Below, piece by piece: positions 8,858 through 18,185 of a DNA stretch of 64,000 bases (position 1 is the first letter of the stretch; each line of letters begins with the position of its first letter). The notes beneath the pieces were generated by a model that worked only from the letters and a program-made list of their open reading frames with translations, was not told where the DNA came from and did no database searches. The position numbers were made by a program, and so were the translations under genes. Source of the stretch: HGM04593 sp045636125 (GTDB lineage Bacteria > Bacteroidota > Bacteroidia > Bacteroidales > Bacteroidaceae); NCBI GenBank assembly GCA_045636125.1, contig JAZTWX010000025.1:50104-114103 (forward strand), in the 5' to 3' direction.

Positions 8858-8917
8858 AATAGGATGACTCAAAAGGTCATCCTATTTTGTTGGGAGCGAT
8901 TAGTCGCTCCTTTTTTT
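8858..8917 (+). terminator. Tandem terminators after dnaK
   Basis: There are two hairpins in series. The first has an 11-bp stem (8858-8868 with 8876-8886) and a short T run. The second has a 7-bp GC-rich stem (8893-8899 with 8904-8910) followed by seven T. The remainder up to 9041 shows no gene. Confidence 0.85.
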
Positions 8918-9041
8918 GCATTATAACAACACACAGCATTAGTAAAATGCACACAACGATCGAGCTGCCAGGCACTAAAAAGCCACAAAACAAGGAAAGC
9001 ATTATCCCTGTTTTATGCGAAACGGCGAAAAGCCAATATAA

Positions 9042-10556
9042 TTATTTCTTTGCAAACCGCTGCTTAACGGCAGCAAGGAAGGAGCTTTTCTTGTTCAACA
9101 CCCTGAACGAATAGAAAGACGACACGGCAAAAAGCAACGCTCCCAAAAGATATTTGAGCCACAAATTGCCCTGCAGGCACAAGAAGAGCACAACAGCCAA
9201 CAACGCGCCTTGAATGAAGATAACGCGCAACGTGTGGGGGAAAAAGCGGAAGCTGTAACGCCACGAATAGAAAACTGCAATAATTATCACCTCCAGGAGA
9301 GCGGTGGCCGAGAGGGCAATTCCCGTGCCGGTGATTCCGCCAAAATAGTAGCCGGCGGCAATAAATGCAAAAGAATAGAGGTCGTAGGCAACCTCCATAA
9401 GGAGGAACACAAGGCTGTCGCCTTTGGCCAGAGAGGTGTAGGCTATGGGCAGCATTACAGCGCGGAAGAACATATAGAACGCCGCACAAACAGCCATATT
9501 CACAACCATTATGAACTCTCCCGAATAGAGCAGCTTCACCATAAAAGGCATTGCTATCATCATTGCCATGAGCAACGGAGCCATAAGAAGCACGCAGACA
9601 TCTATCTGCTGGTTAATTGCATTGTTCATTCTCCCCACGTTGTTGCACAACGACGAGAGACGGGGGAAATAGTCGGCCTCCATTGCCACAAACACCATTC
9701 CCGCATACACCGCCATAAGACCATAGCCCACCTTGTAGAGGCCCACATCGTCCATATTTCCTATGGAGAGCAAGAACGCCGGTATTGCAAGCGCTGTGAG
9801 GGAGTTTATTACCGATGCAAGCACGTATGGAACGCCTATTTTCAACATTCCAAGACCACTGCGCAACACCTCGCGCGAAAAGAGAGCAACGCGCCACGGG
9901 AACACCTGTAACGAGAAATAGAGGTGTACAACCATAATTACAATGGCGTTCACCACAAGAGCGGGGATAACGCCTCGCACGTGCCACAAATAGAAGAAAG
10001 GCAACACGCTCACAAGGGTGAACAGAGCGCTCACAGCCGTTATAACAGCCACACGCTTGAGTTTGCGGGTACCTTTGAGAATAGATATTTCGCCATTCGT
10101 TACAGCCGTGGCAAAAACCATGGGAGCAAGCAGTGCAACGTGCATAGCATACTCCAGGCTACCATCGAAAGCAAAAAAACTTATGGCCGGCGCCAAAAGC
10201 ACGCACACAAGCGCGCCCAGAAACGCCGTCCATAAGCTCCAAGTGCGAATTGTCACAACATACGACTCCACCTCGCGGTTGTCGCCAGTTCCTAACAATT
10301 CCGAAATATTACGGACAGCACTCAACGGAATACCTGCATTTGTTGCGCTCGACACGAAGGCCGATATATTGGAGAACATCATAAAGAACCCCATACCGGC
10401 TCTTGCGAGCCACATTGCGGCAAGTTTGTTGCGTATTGCAGCTATGAGCATCGACAACACCTGCACACCCCCGAACACACCTGTATATTTCAGCACGTGG
10501 TCGTATGATGTATCTTCGGTATCGTTGTTTATATGCTCAGTAGCCTTGCTGCCCAT
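9042..10556 (-). CDS. Polysaccharide/lipid-linked oligosaccharide flippase (Wzx/MVF superfamily)
   Basis: The 504-aa product is an integral membrane protein with about 12-14 hydrophobic helices and few charged loops, the pattern of the MOP exporter superfamily that flips undecaprenyl-linked sugars across the inner membrane. The N-terminus (VFGGVQVLSMLIAAIRNKLAAMWLA-type first helix, then a Gly/Ser/Ala-rich second helix) resembles Wzx/RfbX proteins. The last helix is followed by a basic tail. No glycosyltransferase genes flank it, so its substrate cannot be inferred; WecA-like and ManC genes at 45-47 kb could belong to the same surface-glycan supply. It lies downstream of the DUF3332 gene but is separated from it by a terminator. 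Confidence 0.8.
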   Translation of the reverse strand: MGSKATEHINNDTEDTSYDHVLKYTGVFGGVQVLSMLIAAIRNKLAAMWLARAGMGFFMMFSNISAFVSSATNAGIPLSAVRNISELLGTGDNREVESYVVTIRTWSLWTAFLGALVCVLLAPAISFFAFDGSLEYAMHVALLAPMVFATAVTNGEISILKGTRKLKRVAVITAVSALFTLVSVLPFFYLWHVRGVIPALVVNAIVIMVVHLYFSLQVFPWRVALFSREVLRSGLGMLKIGVPYVLASVINSLTALAIPAFLLSIGNMDDVGLYKVGYGLMAVYAGMVFVAMEADYFPRLSSLCNNVGRMNNAINQQIDVCVLLMAPLLMAMMIAMPFMVKLLYSGEFIMVVNMAVCAAFYMFFRAVMLPIAYTSLAKGDSLVFLLMEVAYDLYSFAFIAAGYYFGGITGTGIALSATALLEVIIIAVFYSWRYSFRFFPHTLRVIFIQGALLAVVLFLCLQGNLWLKYLLGALLFAVSSFYSFRVLNKKSSFLAAVKQRFAKK

Positions 10557-10582
10557 TAAATATTTTACATTATTTCAATGCG

Positions 10583-10615
10583 AAAAGAGGCTGTGCCGCA
10601 CGGCACGCAAGCCTC
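10583..10615 (-). terminator. Terminator of the DUF3332 gene
   Basis: The stem GAGGCT/AGCCTC is extended by GTGCCG/CGGCAC. On the minus strand it is followed by a short T run, directly downstream of the DUF3332 stop codon. Confidence 0.75.
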
Positions 10616-10622
10616 GCCTCGA

Positions 10623-11066
10623 TTAAAGTGAAGAGAGTTCGTCGAACTTAACGATTGTAACAGTCTCCTCGCCGTTTACAGCGTTCCAGCTGTTATCAGC
10701 CTCGTTGAATACCAACTCAATCTCGTTTGTACCGTTAGAGAATTTGTAACCGTTCTCTGTTGATACAATCTCTACATTCTCACCGGCACCGTTCTTAACA
10801 ACGATTGTCTCACCTACGTTTCTTGCAACAGGATTGCTGCCTGTCCAGAACTCAACTGTATTACATACGATGAGGTCGGCAAAGATAGCGAAAGGATAAA
10901 CAGGAACAATGTGCAAAGCTGCAAACACGAGCTCGTTTGTCCATTTGTCACCGAGACTTTCGTTCCAATTCTGAACTTTCTTTGTAAGGCCGAAAGAACC
11001 GATACAAGAAGAGAACAAGATTGTTGCGCAAAGCAACACTGCCGAAATTTTAGATACCTTTTTCAT
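10623..11066 (-). CDS. DUF3332 family lipoprotein
   Basis: This 147-aa protein has a lipoprotein signal ending in FSSC, with Cys 21 as the predicted lipidated residue. The following region (SFGLTKKVQNWNESLGDKW-type) and the hydrophobic IVPVYPFAIFADLIVCNTVEFWTGSNP segment are the recognisable DUF3332 pattern. The C-terminal half is a small beta-rich region. Bacteroidales genomes commonly encode such small lipoproteins with the same NxVEFWTGSNP core, but no function is established. It has its own terminator and no operon partner. Confidence 0.85.
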   Translation of the reverse strand: MKKVSKISAVLLCATILFSSCIGSFGLTKKVQNWNESLGDKWTNELVFAALHIVPVYPFAIFADLIVCNTVEFWTGSNPVARNVGETIVVKNGAGENVEIVSTENGYKFSNGTNEIELVFNEADNSWNAVNGEETVTIVKFDELSSL

Positions 11067-11167
11067 AGTCTTATAAATTTATGGTTAATAAAAAATGTGC
11101 AAAAGCGTTTCAGTTTGTAAATATATTAAAAATTACACTCACAAAGTATTTTTGCACTATTTTTTTC

Positions 11168-11204
11168 AAAAAAAAATTCGGGCCCTTTTTCACGGGGCCC
11201 GAAT
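11168..11204 (-). terminator. Terminator downstream of pepD
   Basis: A 10-bp GC-rich stem (11176-11185 with 11195-11204) is followed on the minus strand by a run of T corresponding to 11167-11176. It is the only strong feature in the 164-base gap between DUF3332 and pepD. Confidence 0.85.
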
Positions 11205-11230
11205 TTATCGTTTATAAAACTTTTCCAACA

Positions 11231-12688
11231 TTACAGCACGCCGTTCACAACAAGCGCCTTAACAAGCGAGTAGAATTTCTCGACCGAGGGAATTTCCACG
11301 CGCTCTGTGGGAGAGTGAGGCGACATAAGTGTGGGACCGAACGACACCATATCCATCCCTGGGTAGTTTGTAGAAATAATTCCACACTCCAAGCCTGCAT
11401 GAATAACGCGCACGTCGGGCTCATTGCCGAACATATCCTTGTAAGCAGTTTTGAGCGCCGCAAGCAGGGGCGACTGCACGTTGGGCTGCCAGCCACTGTA
11501 GCTGCCGCTCAATTCAACCTTCATACCGGCCATTGCAAAACAGCTCGAAAGCTGCAGGGCAAGATACTCCTTCATCGACTCGCTCGAGCTGCGGATGAGA
11601 ATATCAATTTCGGCCTCGCCGTCGGCTATATTTACAATAGAGAGGTTACTCGATGTCTCAACAGTGCCGGGAATTGTGGGGATAAAGCGCAACACTCCGT
11701 TGTGGCAGGCAAGGATAGCGTCGAGGAGGTTCTCCTGAATCTCTTCGGGAACAACATTTTCGGGGAGGTCGGTTGCCTCCACACGCAATGTGATACCATC
11801 CTCAATTGTTGCATACTCGCTTGCGAAGAGAGCCTCGTATTTTGCAGCAATTTCGGTGAGCTCGCCCACAGCCTCGTCGGGCAAAGTGAACACAACCTCG
11901 CAGCTTGCGGGAATTGCGTTACGCATGTTTCCACCCTTCCAGCTGGCAAGCGACACACCACACTCGTCCATTGCCTCGCGCACGAAACGAGCCATAAGCT
12001 TGTTGGCGTTTGCGCGACCCTCATTAATTTCAACACCCGAGTGCCCGCCGCGCAGGCCACACAACTGCACTTTCACAGCTATATCGTCCTCAATGGGCTC
12101 TTCGGCCATAAATTCCATTTTTGCCGAAAGGTCGATTCCACCGGCGCAGCCAATGTAGAGAACACCCTCCTCTTCCGAGTCGAGGTTGAGAAGAATATTA
12201 CCATTGAGCTCGCCGCCTTTAAGGCCGAAAGCACCGTACAAGCCGGTTTCCTCGTCAACTGTGAGAAGAGCCTCCAGGGGGCCGTGCTGCAAGCTGTTGT
12301 CCTCCATAATTGCCATAATGGCAGCAACTCCCAAGCCATTGTCGGCACCAAGAGTGGTGTCGTCGGCATAGAGCCAGTCGCCATTTACAACGGTTTTAAT
12401 GGGGTCGGTCAAAAAGTCGTGCTTGCTGTCGGGAGTCTTCTGGGGCACCATGTCCATATGCGCCTGCAGAATAATGCCCTTGCGGTTCTCGAGCCCGGGA
12501 GTAGCAGGCTTGCGCATAATAATGTTGCCTGCCTCATCCTGCCAGGTTTCAACATTAATACTCTTTCCAAAATCGAGAAGGAATTTCTGAACCTTCTCCA
12601 TATGCCCCGAAGGACGGGGAATTTGTGTAAGGGCCTCGAAGTGTTTCCACACCTCGCGAGGCGACAAATCTTTGATAGTTACTGCCAT
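11231..12688 (-). CDS. pepD: Aminoacyl-histidine dipeptidase (PepD, M20 family)
   Basis: PepD is a cytoplasmic di-zinc M20 peptidase that hydrolyses Xaa-His and other dipeptides. The 485-aa product from the ATG at 12688 has the usual size. The metal-binding and catalytic pattern is visible: QAHMDMVPQ (first His and Asp), GADNGLG, DEETGLYGAFGL (catalytic Glu), NLDSEEEG, and GLECGI near the C-terminus; a lid domain with RGGHSG lies between. Three extra codons upstream would need a GTG start and are not required. It follows the UPF0104-like gene by 10 bases, so the two are probably co-transcribed. Confidence 0.93.
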   Translation of the reverse strand: MAVTIKDLSPREVWKHFEALTQIPRPSGHMEKVQKFLLDFGKSINVETWQDEAGNIIMRKPATPGLENRKGIILQAHMDMVPQKTPDSKHDFLTDPIKTVVNGDWLYADDTTLGADNGLGVAAIMAIMEDNSLQHGPLEALLTVDEETGLYGAFGLKGGELNGNILLNLDSEEEGVLYIGCAGGIDLSAKMEFMAEEPIEDDIAVKVQLCGLRGGHSGVEINEGRANANKLMARFVREAMDECGVSLASWKGGNMRNAIPASCEVVFTLPDEAVGELTEIAAKYEALFASEYATIEDGITLRVEATDLPENVVPEEIQENLLDAILACHNGVLRFIPTIPGTVETSSNLSIVNIADGEAEIDILIRSSSESMKEYLALQLSSCFAMAGMKVELSGSYSGWQPNVQSPLLAALKTAYKDMFGNEPDVRVIHAGLECGIISTNYPGMDMVSFGPTLMSPHSPTERVEIPSVEKFYSLVKALVVNGVL

Positions 12689-12698
12689 AAATTTCACA

Positions 12699-13694
12699 TT
12701 ATTTAGTTAATAAATTGTTCTTGAATTGCAAAGCCACAAGCGCCACAATGCCCAGCACCGCCACAAGCAGAGTCTGCGACGAGTGAACTATCAACGCAAA
12801 AAGCGAAGCATCGGTTGCCGAAAGGCCATAAATTACCATTATGCTTATCACAGCAAAGTGCCACGGGCCCGCACCGTTGGGAGTGGGCACCACAACAGCA
12901 ATACTGCCCGCCACAAAGAGCAGGAGCCCGGCCAGCAGCGACAGCCCCTCGCTAAACTGGAAGCAGAAGAAACAGAGGTAGAACTGCATAAAATAGCAGA
13001 ACCATATTCCCACCGTTTCAACTATAAAAAGCCACATATTCCTAACCTTGCCAAGCGAGAGAAGCCCCTCGACAAAATGGTTGTAGAACGACTTTATTCT
13101 TGCCCAGAAGGACATTTTGCGCAAAAGCACGAACAGCAGCACACAAACAGCCGCCAGCGACAGGAAAAGCACCGAAAAACCACCGATGGAATCGACCCAT
13201 CCGGCACTGCCGGCAGCAAAAGAGCCACCACCGGCACCAATCACAAAATCGCGAAACACAGGCCATTGCAAGAGCACCGCAACAATGGTTATAAGCACCA
13301 CCATAAGCGTGTCGACAAGGCGTTCCGACACCACCGTGCCGAAAGACTGTGCAAAGGGCACGCCGTCGTAACGGTCAAGCACCACGCAACGCGACACCTC
13401 GCCCACACGCGGCAGAACAAGGTTGGCAGCGTAAGCAATGAAGATGGAATATACACAATTGTCGCTACGCGGTGAAAAGCCAAGCGGGGCAAGCGTAAGG
13501 CGCCAGCGCCAGCCACGCAGCACGTGGCTGAATACCCCGAAGAAGAGTGAGAGGACAAAGAAGAACATATCCATCTCGCCCAAAGCAGCCCCCACGCTCG
13601 AAAAGTCGAATTCCGCATATATCCAGTAGAGGATAAGCGCACCCAACAGAACGGGCAGAATGCTTTTTATAATATTATTGAAAATCTTTTTCAC
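12699..13694 (-). CDS. Lysylphosphatidylglycerol synthase-type (UPF0104) membrane protein
   Basis: This is an integral membrane protein of about 331 residues with some eight hydrophobic helices and the signature of the MprF flippase-domain/UPF0104 family: an N-terminal single helix, then H-LRGWRWRL, RVGEVSRCVVLDRYDGVPF, and a C-terminal PTPNGAGPWHF. It lacks the soluble aminoacyl-transferase domain of MprF, so it is probably a lipid or glycolipid transporter-like protein. The start is uncertain. No ATG is in frame; a GTG at 13694 gives the expected N-terminus (VKKIFNNIIKS), while a TTG at 13772 adds 26 atypical residues. A TATCTTTG -7 element on the minus strand lies at 13819-13826. Confidence 0.8.
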   Translation of the reverse strand: MKKIFNNIIKSILPVLLGALILYWIYAEFDFSSVGAALGEMDMFFFVLSLFFGVFSHVLRGWRWRLTLAPLGFSPRSDNCVYSIFIAYAANLVLPRVGEVSRCVVLDRYDGVPFAQSFGTVVSERLVDTLMVVLITIVAVLLQWPVFRDFVIGAGGGSFAAGSAGWVDSIGGFSVLFLSLAAVCVLLFVLLRKMSFWARIKSFYNHFVEGLLSLGKVRNMWLFIVETVGIWFCYFMQFYLCFFCFQFSEGLSLLAGLLLFVAGSIAVVVPTPNGAGPWHFAVISIMVIYGLSATDASLFALIVHSSQTLLVAVLGIVALVALQFKNNLLTK

Positions 13695-13724
13695 AAGTTT
13701 GGAAATAAAATTAATACTTTTATT

Positions 13725-13732
13725 TACCTTTG
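13725..13732 (+). promoter_or_regulatory. Rightward -7 element, probably for ksgA-mgtE
   Basis: TACCTTTG fits TAnnTTTG, and a TTTG at 13698-13701 could be the -33 box. The leader to ksgA would be about 280 bases. The rest of 13695-14016 shows no convincing gene. Confidence 0.4.
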
Positions 13733-13818
13733 CATCTAATGAAAAACCGCCACACGGCAATGGTTGTTTCAAAGAAACAAAAAGAGAAAAGAGGCTGCAC
13801 GCCCAGTGCTTATGAATG

Positions 13819-13826
13819 CAAAGATA
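13819..13826 (-). promoter_or_regulatory. Leftward -7 element for the UPF0104-pepD operon
   Basis: On the minus strand this reads TATCTTTG. It is preceded by CTCGTTTTTA and, further up, CACTCGCTTG, and so looks like a shortened relative of the 65-bp promoter module described elsewhere in this window. Confidence 0.5.
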
Positions 13827-13935
13827 TAAAAACGAGTCTAAGTTTTACAAGCGAGTGGGTGAAAATTTCATTTTTACACGCAACGAGCGAAAAAAACATA
13901 GGCGAAGCCAAAGTATTGAGCCGTAAACACTATTT

Positions 13936-13961
13936 GTCATTTTGAGCGTAGCGAAAAATCT
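13936..13961 (+). repeat. TGAGCGTAGCGAA-type intergenic repeat fragment
   Basis: The core TCATTTTGAGCGTAGCGAA belongs to a sequence type that I recall recurring between genes in many Bacteroidota genomes. Only one copy is in this window, so its repeat nature rests on memory. Confidence 0.35.
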
Positions 13962-14016
13962 CTTCAGCGAACCTCTTTTCACGGATTATTAAACAAAAAA
14001 GCCAAAGGAACGCCCC

Positions 14017-14802
14017 ATGAAAGCAGTAACAGCAAAAAAAAGGTTAGGCCAGCACTTTCTCATCGACCTGCAGATAGCACGCGACATTGCCGACACTGTT
14101 GATGTGTGCCCCGGCACTCCGGTCCTCGAAGTGGGCCCTGGTATGGGTGTACTCACACAGTTCCTCCTCGAAAAGGAGCGCGAGATAAAAGTTGTGGAGA
14201 TTGACGAAGAGTCGGTGAGCTACCTGTGCAAGAACCTCCCGCAACTGGGCGAGGACAACATAATCCCCGACGATTTTCTAAAGATGCACCTCGACAGGCT
14301 CTTCGGCGGCAAGCAGTTTATGCTCATAGGCAACTACCCCTACAATATTTCGAGCCAGATATTCTTCAAGATGCTCGACAACAAGGAGCTTATCCCCTAC
14401 TGCAGCGGAATGATACAAAAAGAGGTTGGTGAGCGTCTTGCTGCACGCCCCGGCACAAAGGCTTACGGCATTTTGAGCATACTGGTGCAATTGTGGTACG
14501 ACGTTGAATACCTCTTCACTGTTCACGAGAACGTGTTCTCGCCCCCTCCCAAGGTGAAAAGCGCAGTCGTTCTTATGCGACGCAACAGCCGCACCACCCT
14601 CCCCTGCAACGAGGAACTTTTCAAAAAGATTGTAAAAGGAACGTTTAACCAGCGCCGCAAGAAACTGCGCAACAGCATACAGCAGATAGTGGGCAAGGAA
14701 TCGCCCCTGCTCGCCGACCCCATACTCGACCTTCGTCCCGAGCAATTGTCCATTGAGCAGTTCATTGAGCTCACACAGCAAGTGGAACGCGAATTAGCAT
14801 AA
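14017..14802 (+). CDS. rsmA: 16S rRNA (adenine1518/1519-N6)-dimethyltransferase
   Basis: RsmA (KsgA) dimethylates two adjacent adenines in helix 45 of 16S rRNA during late 30S assembly; loss gives kasugamycin resistance. The 261-aa protein begins KKRLGQHFLID, the family signature. It then has the S-adenosylmethionine motif LEVGPGMGVLT, an acidic residue binding the ribose (VVEIDEESV), and the catalytic GNYPYNISSQI (NxPY type). The C-terminal helical domain ends in the usual way (NQRRKKLRNS, LRPEQLSIEQF). It is followed 14 bases later by mgtE, probably as an operon. Confidence 0.96.
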   Translation: MKAVTAKKRLGQHFLIDLQIARDIADTVDVCPGTPVLEVGPGMGVLTQFLLEKEREIKVVEIDEESVSYLCKNLPQLGEDNIIPDDFLKMHLDRLFGGKQFMLIGNYPYNISSQIFFKMLDNKELIPYCSGMIQKEVGERLAARPGTKAYGILSILVQLWYDVEYLFTVHENVFSPPPKVKSAVVLMRRNSRTTLPCNEELFKKIVKGTFNQRRKKLRNSIQQIVGKESPLLADPILDLRPEQLSIEQFIELTQQVERELA

Positions 14803-14816
14803 AGGCCCTTACGATT

Positions 14817-16169
14817 ATGACAACAGAATTCATCAACTACATAAGAGAACTCATAAAGCAGAAGGACTCGGTGCTGCTGCAGGAGAGCATTTCGAAGCTC
14901 CACGCAGCCGACATTGCCGAGTTGTGCGTGGAAATTGACATTGAAGAGGCACGTTTCCTCTGCCGCCAGCTCGACAACGAAAAAGCAGCCGACGTTCTCA
15001 CCGAAATGGACGAGGACCTGCGTAACGAACTGCTCGAAGAGCTCCCCTCCGAAGCCATCGCCAAGCGTTTCGTGAACTATATGGACACCGACGACGCCGT
15101 GGAAATTATCCGCGATATGGACGAGGAGAAGCAGGAAGAGGTGCTCTCGCACATCAAGGATATTGAGCAGGCCGGTGACATTGTCGACCTTCTGCAATAC
15201 GACGAGGACACCGCCGGTGGTCTCATGAGTACCGAAATGGTGGTGGTGAACGAGAACTGGAGTATGCCCGAGTGCCTGAAAGAGATGCGCAGCCAGGCCG
15301 AGGACATGGACGAAATATACTACATTTACGTAGTTGACGACGACGAACGCCTCTGCGGTGTGTTCCCGCTGAAAAAGATGGTCACAAGCCCGTCGGTATC
15401 AAAGGTAAAGCACGTTATGAGCCGCAAGGTGGTGAGCGTTGATGTAGACACCCCCATCGACGAGGTTACAATGCTCATTGAAAAATATAACCTCGTGGCA
15501 ATTCCCGTTGTAGACAAGATTAACCGCCTGGTGGGACAGATTACCGTCGACGACATTATGGACGAGGTGCGTGAGCAGACAGAGCACGACCAACAGCTGA
15601 CCGCCGGTCTTACCCAGGACATTGAGAGCGACGACACCGTCATTAAGCAAACAAGCGCACGCCTGCCGTGGCTGCTCATCGGTATGCTGGGAGGTATCGG
15701 TTCGTCGTTGCTGCTCAACTGTTTCGAAACGACACTGGGCAACCACCCCGAAATGGCACTTTTCATCCCCCTGCTTGCGGGTATGGGAGGTAATGTGGGC
15801 ACGCAGTCGTCGGCAATTGCCGTGCAAGGCCTTGCCAACAACTCGCTCGACTCGCGACACATATTCCGCCACATAGCAAAAGAGATGGTCGTAGCACTCA
15901 TCAACGCCACCATCCTCTCGCTTATGGTCTATGTCTACAACTTCTGCATATACGGCGCAACCGACATTGTAACCCTTTCGGTTCCGTTGAGCCTCTTTGT
16001 GGTAATACTCTTTGCATCGAGCTTCGGAACGCTCATTCCCCTCGTGCTCGAGCGCATAAACATAAACCCCGCTGTTGCCACAGGCCCGTTTATACAGATT
16101 ATAAACGACATCAGCGGAATGACATTCTATATGATAATATCGATGATACTGAGCAGCCTGCTGGCGTAA
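14817..16169 (+). CDS. mgtE: Magnesium transporter MgtE
   Basis: MgtE is an inner-membrane magnesium channel gated by cytoplasmic magnesium. The 450-aa product shows the full domain order: an N-terminal acidic helical superhelix (about residues 5-125, with repeats like LPSEAIAKRF and MDTDDAVEII), two CBS domains (about 130-255), a plug helix, and a C-terminal membrane domain of five helices from about 278. The latter contains PLLAGMGGNVGTQSSA, the conserved pore segment, and ends with NDISGMTFYMIISMIL. The many Asp and Glu residues at the domain interfaces fit magnesium sensing. It is downstream of rsmA, with an intergap of 14 bases. Confidence 0.95.
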   Translation: MTTEFINYIRELIKQKDSVLLQESISKLHAADIAELCVEIDIEEARFLCRQLDNEKAADVLTEMDEDLRNELLEELPSEAIAKRFVNYMDTDDAVEIIRDMDEEKQEEVLSHIKDIEQAGDIVDLLQYDEDTAGGLMSTEMVVVNENWSMPECLKEMRSQAEDMDEIYYIYVVDDDERLCGVFPLKKMVTSPSVSKVKHVMSRKVVSVDVDTPIDEVTMLIEKYNLVAIPVVDKINRLVGQITVDDIMDEVREQTEHDQQLTAGLTQDIESDDTVIKQTSARLPWLLIGMLGGIGSSLLLNCFETTLGNHPEMALFIPLLAGMGGNVGTQSSAIAVQGLANNSLDSRHIFRHIAKEMVVALINATILSLMVYVYNFCIYGATDIVTLSVPLSLFVVILFASSFGTLIPLVLERININPAVATGPFIQIINDISGMTFYMIISMILSSLLA

Positions 16170-16217
16170 GCGATACTATTTTCGCACGCATAAGGCACAA
16201 TAACAAAATATTTTAAC

Positions 16218-16225
16218 TATATTTG
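16218..16225 (+). promoter_or_regulatory. Bacteroidota -7 element upstream of the DUF349 gene
   Basis: TATATTTG exactly matches TAnnTTTG, 41 bases before the ATG at 16266, with AT-rich sequence upstream. Confidence 0.6.
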
Positions 16226-16265
16226 CGGTTACCGCGAATGTACTAATCATTAAAATACAACAAAG

Positions 16266-18113
16266 ATGAGTGAAATTGAAAAATCGAATGTTCAGCTCTG
16301 CGAGCAAGGCATTACGACTTCCCCTGAACAGGCAGTAAATGCCGCTACGCCCGAGCAAACAACAGAACAAAGCAACGCCGCACCCGCCGATGGCGACAGT
16401 GCAGCAAGTAACAAGCCCGCGACACGTCAGGAGATATTGGCACGCATCGAAGAGATAGCAGCAAAAGAAGACTCTCTTGGCGACAAGGCCGAGGTAGAGA
16501 ACCTAAAAGTGCAGTTCTACCGCTTGCGCACAGCCGAGATTGATGCAGCGCGCAAAGAGTATGCAGCCAACGGAGGCGAGGAGACACTCTTCATTCCCGA
16601 GGCTGATGCACTTGAAGCCCCCTTCAAAGAGGCAATGAACAACATAAAAGCAAAGCGTAACGCCTGGCTTAAAGCACAAGAGGAGGAGCAGCAGGCCAAT
16701 TACGCCGCAAAGCTCGCTCTGCAGGCACAAATGCAGGAGCTCATTGAAAAGGCAAGCCAGGGTGCTCCCGATGCGGCTGAGTTCAAAGCCCTGCAGAACA
16801 GCTGGAAAGAGATTAAGAACATACCCCAGGACAAGGTTGCCGATATGTGGAAACAATACCAGATGCTCGGCGAGCAGTTCTATGATGTTCTCAAGATAAA
16901 CCACGAGTTCCGCGAGTACGATTTCAAGAAGAACCTTGAAATAAAGTTGCGCATATGCGAAACAGCCGAGGCGCTCACCACCGACGAGGATGTTGTTGCA
17001 GCCTTCCGTCAGCTGCAGTTGCTGCACGACGATTTCCGCGAGACAGGCCCCGTAGCACAAGAGTTGCGCGAGGAGGTGTGGACACGCTTCAAGACAGCAT
17101 CGTCGACCATCAACCGCCGCCACCAGGAATATTTCGAGGGCAAGAAAGAGCAAGAGCGCATAAACCTCGAGAAGAAGACCGCCCTCTGCGAGCAGATTGA
17201 GAACCTCGACTACGCAGCCCTCACCGGCTACCAGTTGTGGAACGATGCCACACAAAAGATACTCGACCTCCAGGCCGAGTGGAAAGAGATTGGCTACGCA
17301 CCTCAGAAGATGAACCACAAGATTTTCGAGCGTTTCCGCGCCGCTTGCGACGAATTCTTCAAGCGCAAGAGCAACTACTATAAAGAGGTAAAGAGCAACC
17401 TTGCCACCAACCTCGAAAAGAAGACCGCTCTGTGCGAGATTGCCGAGCAGTTGCAGAACAGCGAAGAGTGGAAAAAGACTGCCGACCGCCTTGCTCAGCT
17501 CCAGAAGGAGTGGAAAGAGATTGGCCCCGTCACCCCCAAATACTCCGACGCTCTGTGGAAGCGCTTTGTAACAGCCTGCGACACATTCTTTGAGAAACGC
17601 AACGCAGCAACATCGTCGCAACGCAAGAGCGAGCAGGACAACCTCAAACAAAAGCGCGCAATAATAGAGAGTATTGCAGCCATCGATGCCACCGCCCCCG
17701 AGAACGAGCAGACAAAACAGCTGAACGAGCTCATACAGCAGTGGAACAGCGTGGGGCACGTACCCTTCAAGGAGAAAGACAACCTCTACAAGGAGTACAA
17801 GAACGCAATAAACGCCCTCTACGAGCGCCTGCAGATAAACGCCAACGAGCGCAAGCTCGCATCGTTCCGCAGCAACATCGCAAAGGGTGGCAACAGCCTG
17901 CAGCGCGAGCGCGAGCGCCTCATACGCCAGTACGAGGCACTGAAGGCCGAAATTGCAACCTACAACAACAACCTCGGCTTCTTGAGCACATCGAACAAAA
18001 AAGGCGAGAGCCTTGTCGATGTAATGCGCCAGAAGATGGAGAAACTGAAAAACGACGCCGATGTTGTTCTCAAGAAGATTCACCTCATTGAAGAGGAGAT
18101 GGAGAAGGCGTAA
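16266..18113 (+). CDS. DUF349 domain-containing coiled-coil protein
   Basis: The 615-aa cytoplasmic protein has a low-complexity acidic N-terminus (about 60 residues) and then about five tandem DUF349 units. Each unit is recognisable by a WKEIG-type motif followed by a FR-ACD-FF-like helix: around NSWKEIKNIP, the FRETGP region, EWKEIGYAP, EWKEIGPVTP and QWNSVGHVP. Between them are long charged helices predicted to form coiled coils; the last 90 residues are a coiled coil ending in EEEMEKA. No membrane segment or signal peptide is seen. The family is widespread in Bacteroidota without a firmly assigned role. It stands alone between its own promoter and a strong terminator. Confidence 0.9.
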   Translation: MSEIEKSNVQLCEQGITTSPEQAVNAATPEQTTEQSNAAPADGDSAASNKPATRQEILARIEEIAAKEDSLGDKAEVENLKVQFYRLRTAEIDAARKEYAANGGEETLFIPEADALEAPFKEAMNNIKAKRNAWLKAQEEEQQANYAAKLALQAQMQELIEKASQGAPDAAEFKALQNSWKEIKNIPQDKVADMWKQYQMLGEQFYDVLKINHEFREYDFKKNLEIKLRICETAEALTTDEDVVAAFRQLQLLHDDFRETGPVAQELREEVWTRFKTASSTINRRHQEYFEGKKEQERINLEKKTALCEQIENLDYAALTGYQLWNDATQKILDLQAEWKEIGYAPQKMNHKIFERFRAACDEFFKRKSNYYKEVKSNLATNLEKKTALCEIAEQLQNSEEWKKTADRLAQLQKEWKEIGPVTPKYSDALWKRFVTACDTFFEKRNAATSSQRKSEQDNLKQKRAIIESIAAIDATAPENEQTKQLNELIQQWNSVGHVPFKEKDNLYKEYKNAINALYERLQINANERKLASFRSNIAKGGNSLQRERERLIRQYEALKAEIATYNNNLGFLSTSNKKGESLVDVMRQKMEKLKNDADVVLKKIHLIEEEMEKA

Positions 18114-18133
18114 CAAGAGTTTAAATAAAAACA

Positions 18134-18173
18134 AGAATGAGAGTGACTAGATTCAAGTCACTCTCATTCTTTT
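18134..18173 (+). terminator. Terminator of the DUF349 gene
   Basis: A 15-bp perfect stem with a short loop (18134-18148 with 18156-18170) is followed by TTT. It is shared with the convergent barrel gene ending at 18186. Confidence 0.85.
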
Positions 18174-18185
18174 GCAATATATTAA

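Noticed and set aside
11081..12706. A 541-codon plus-strand frame opposite pepD
   Set aside because: It is a shadow of pepD, whose motifs and terminator are clear on the minus strand.
13739..13945. Small plus-strand frame after the TACCTTTG element before rsmA
   Set aside because: The ATG follows the promoter at once, the product has no family pattern, and the region contains an opposing promoter and intergenic repeat.
16503..18134. A long open frame on the minus strand (543 codons) opposite the DUF349 gene
   Set aside because: Its composition (very rich in Leu, Val and Cys, with no family pattern) is what arises antisense to a Glu/Lys/Gln-rich coiled-coil gene; the plus-strand gene has a promoter, terminator and recognised repeats.
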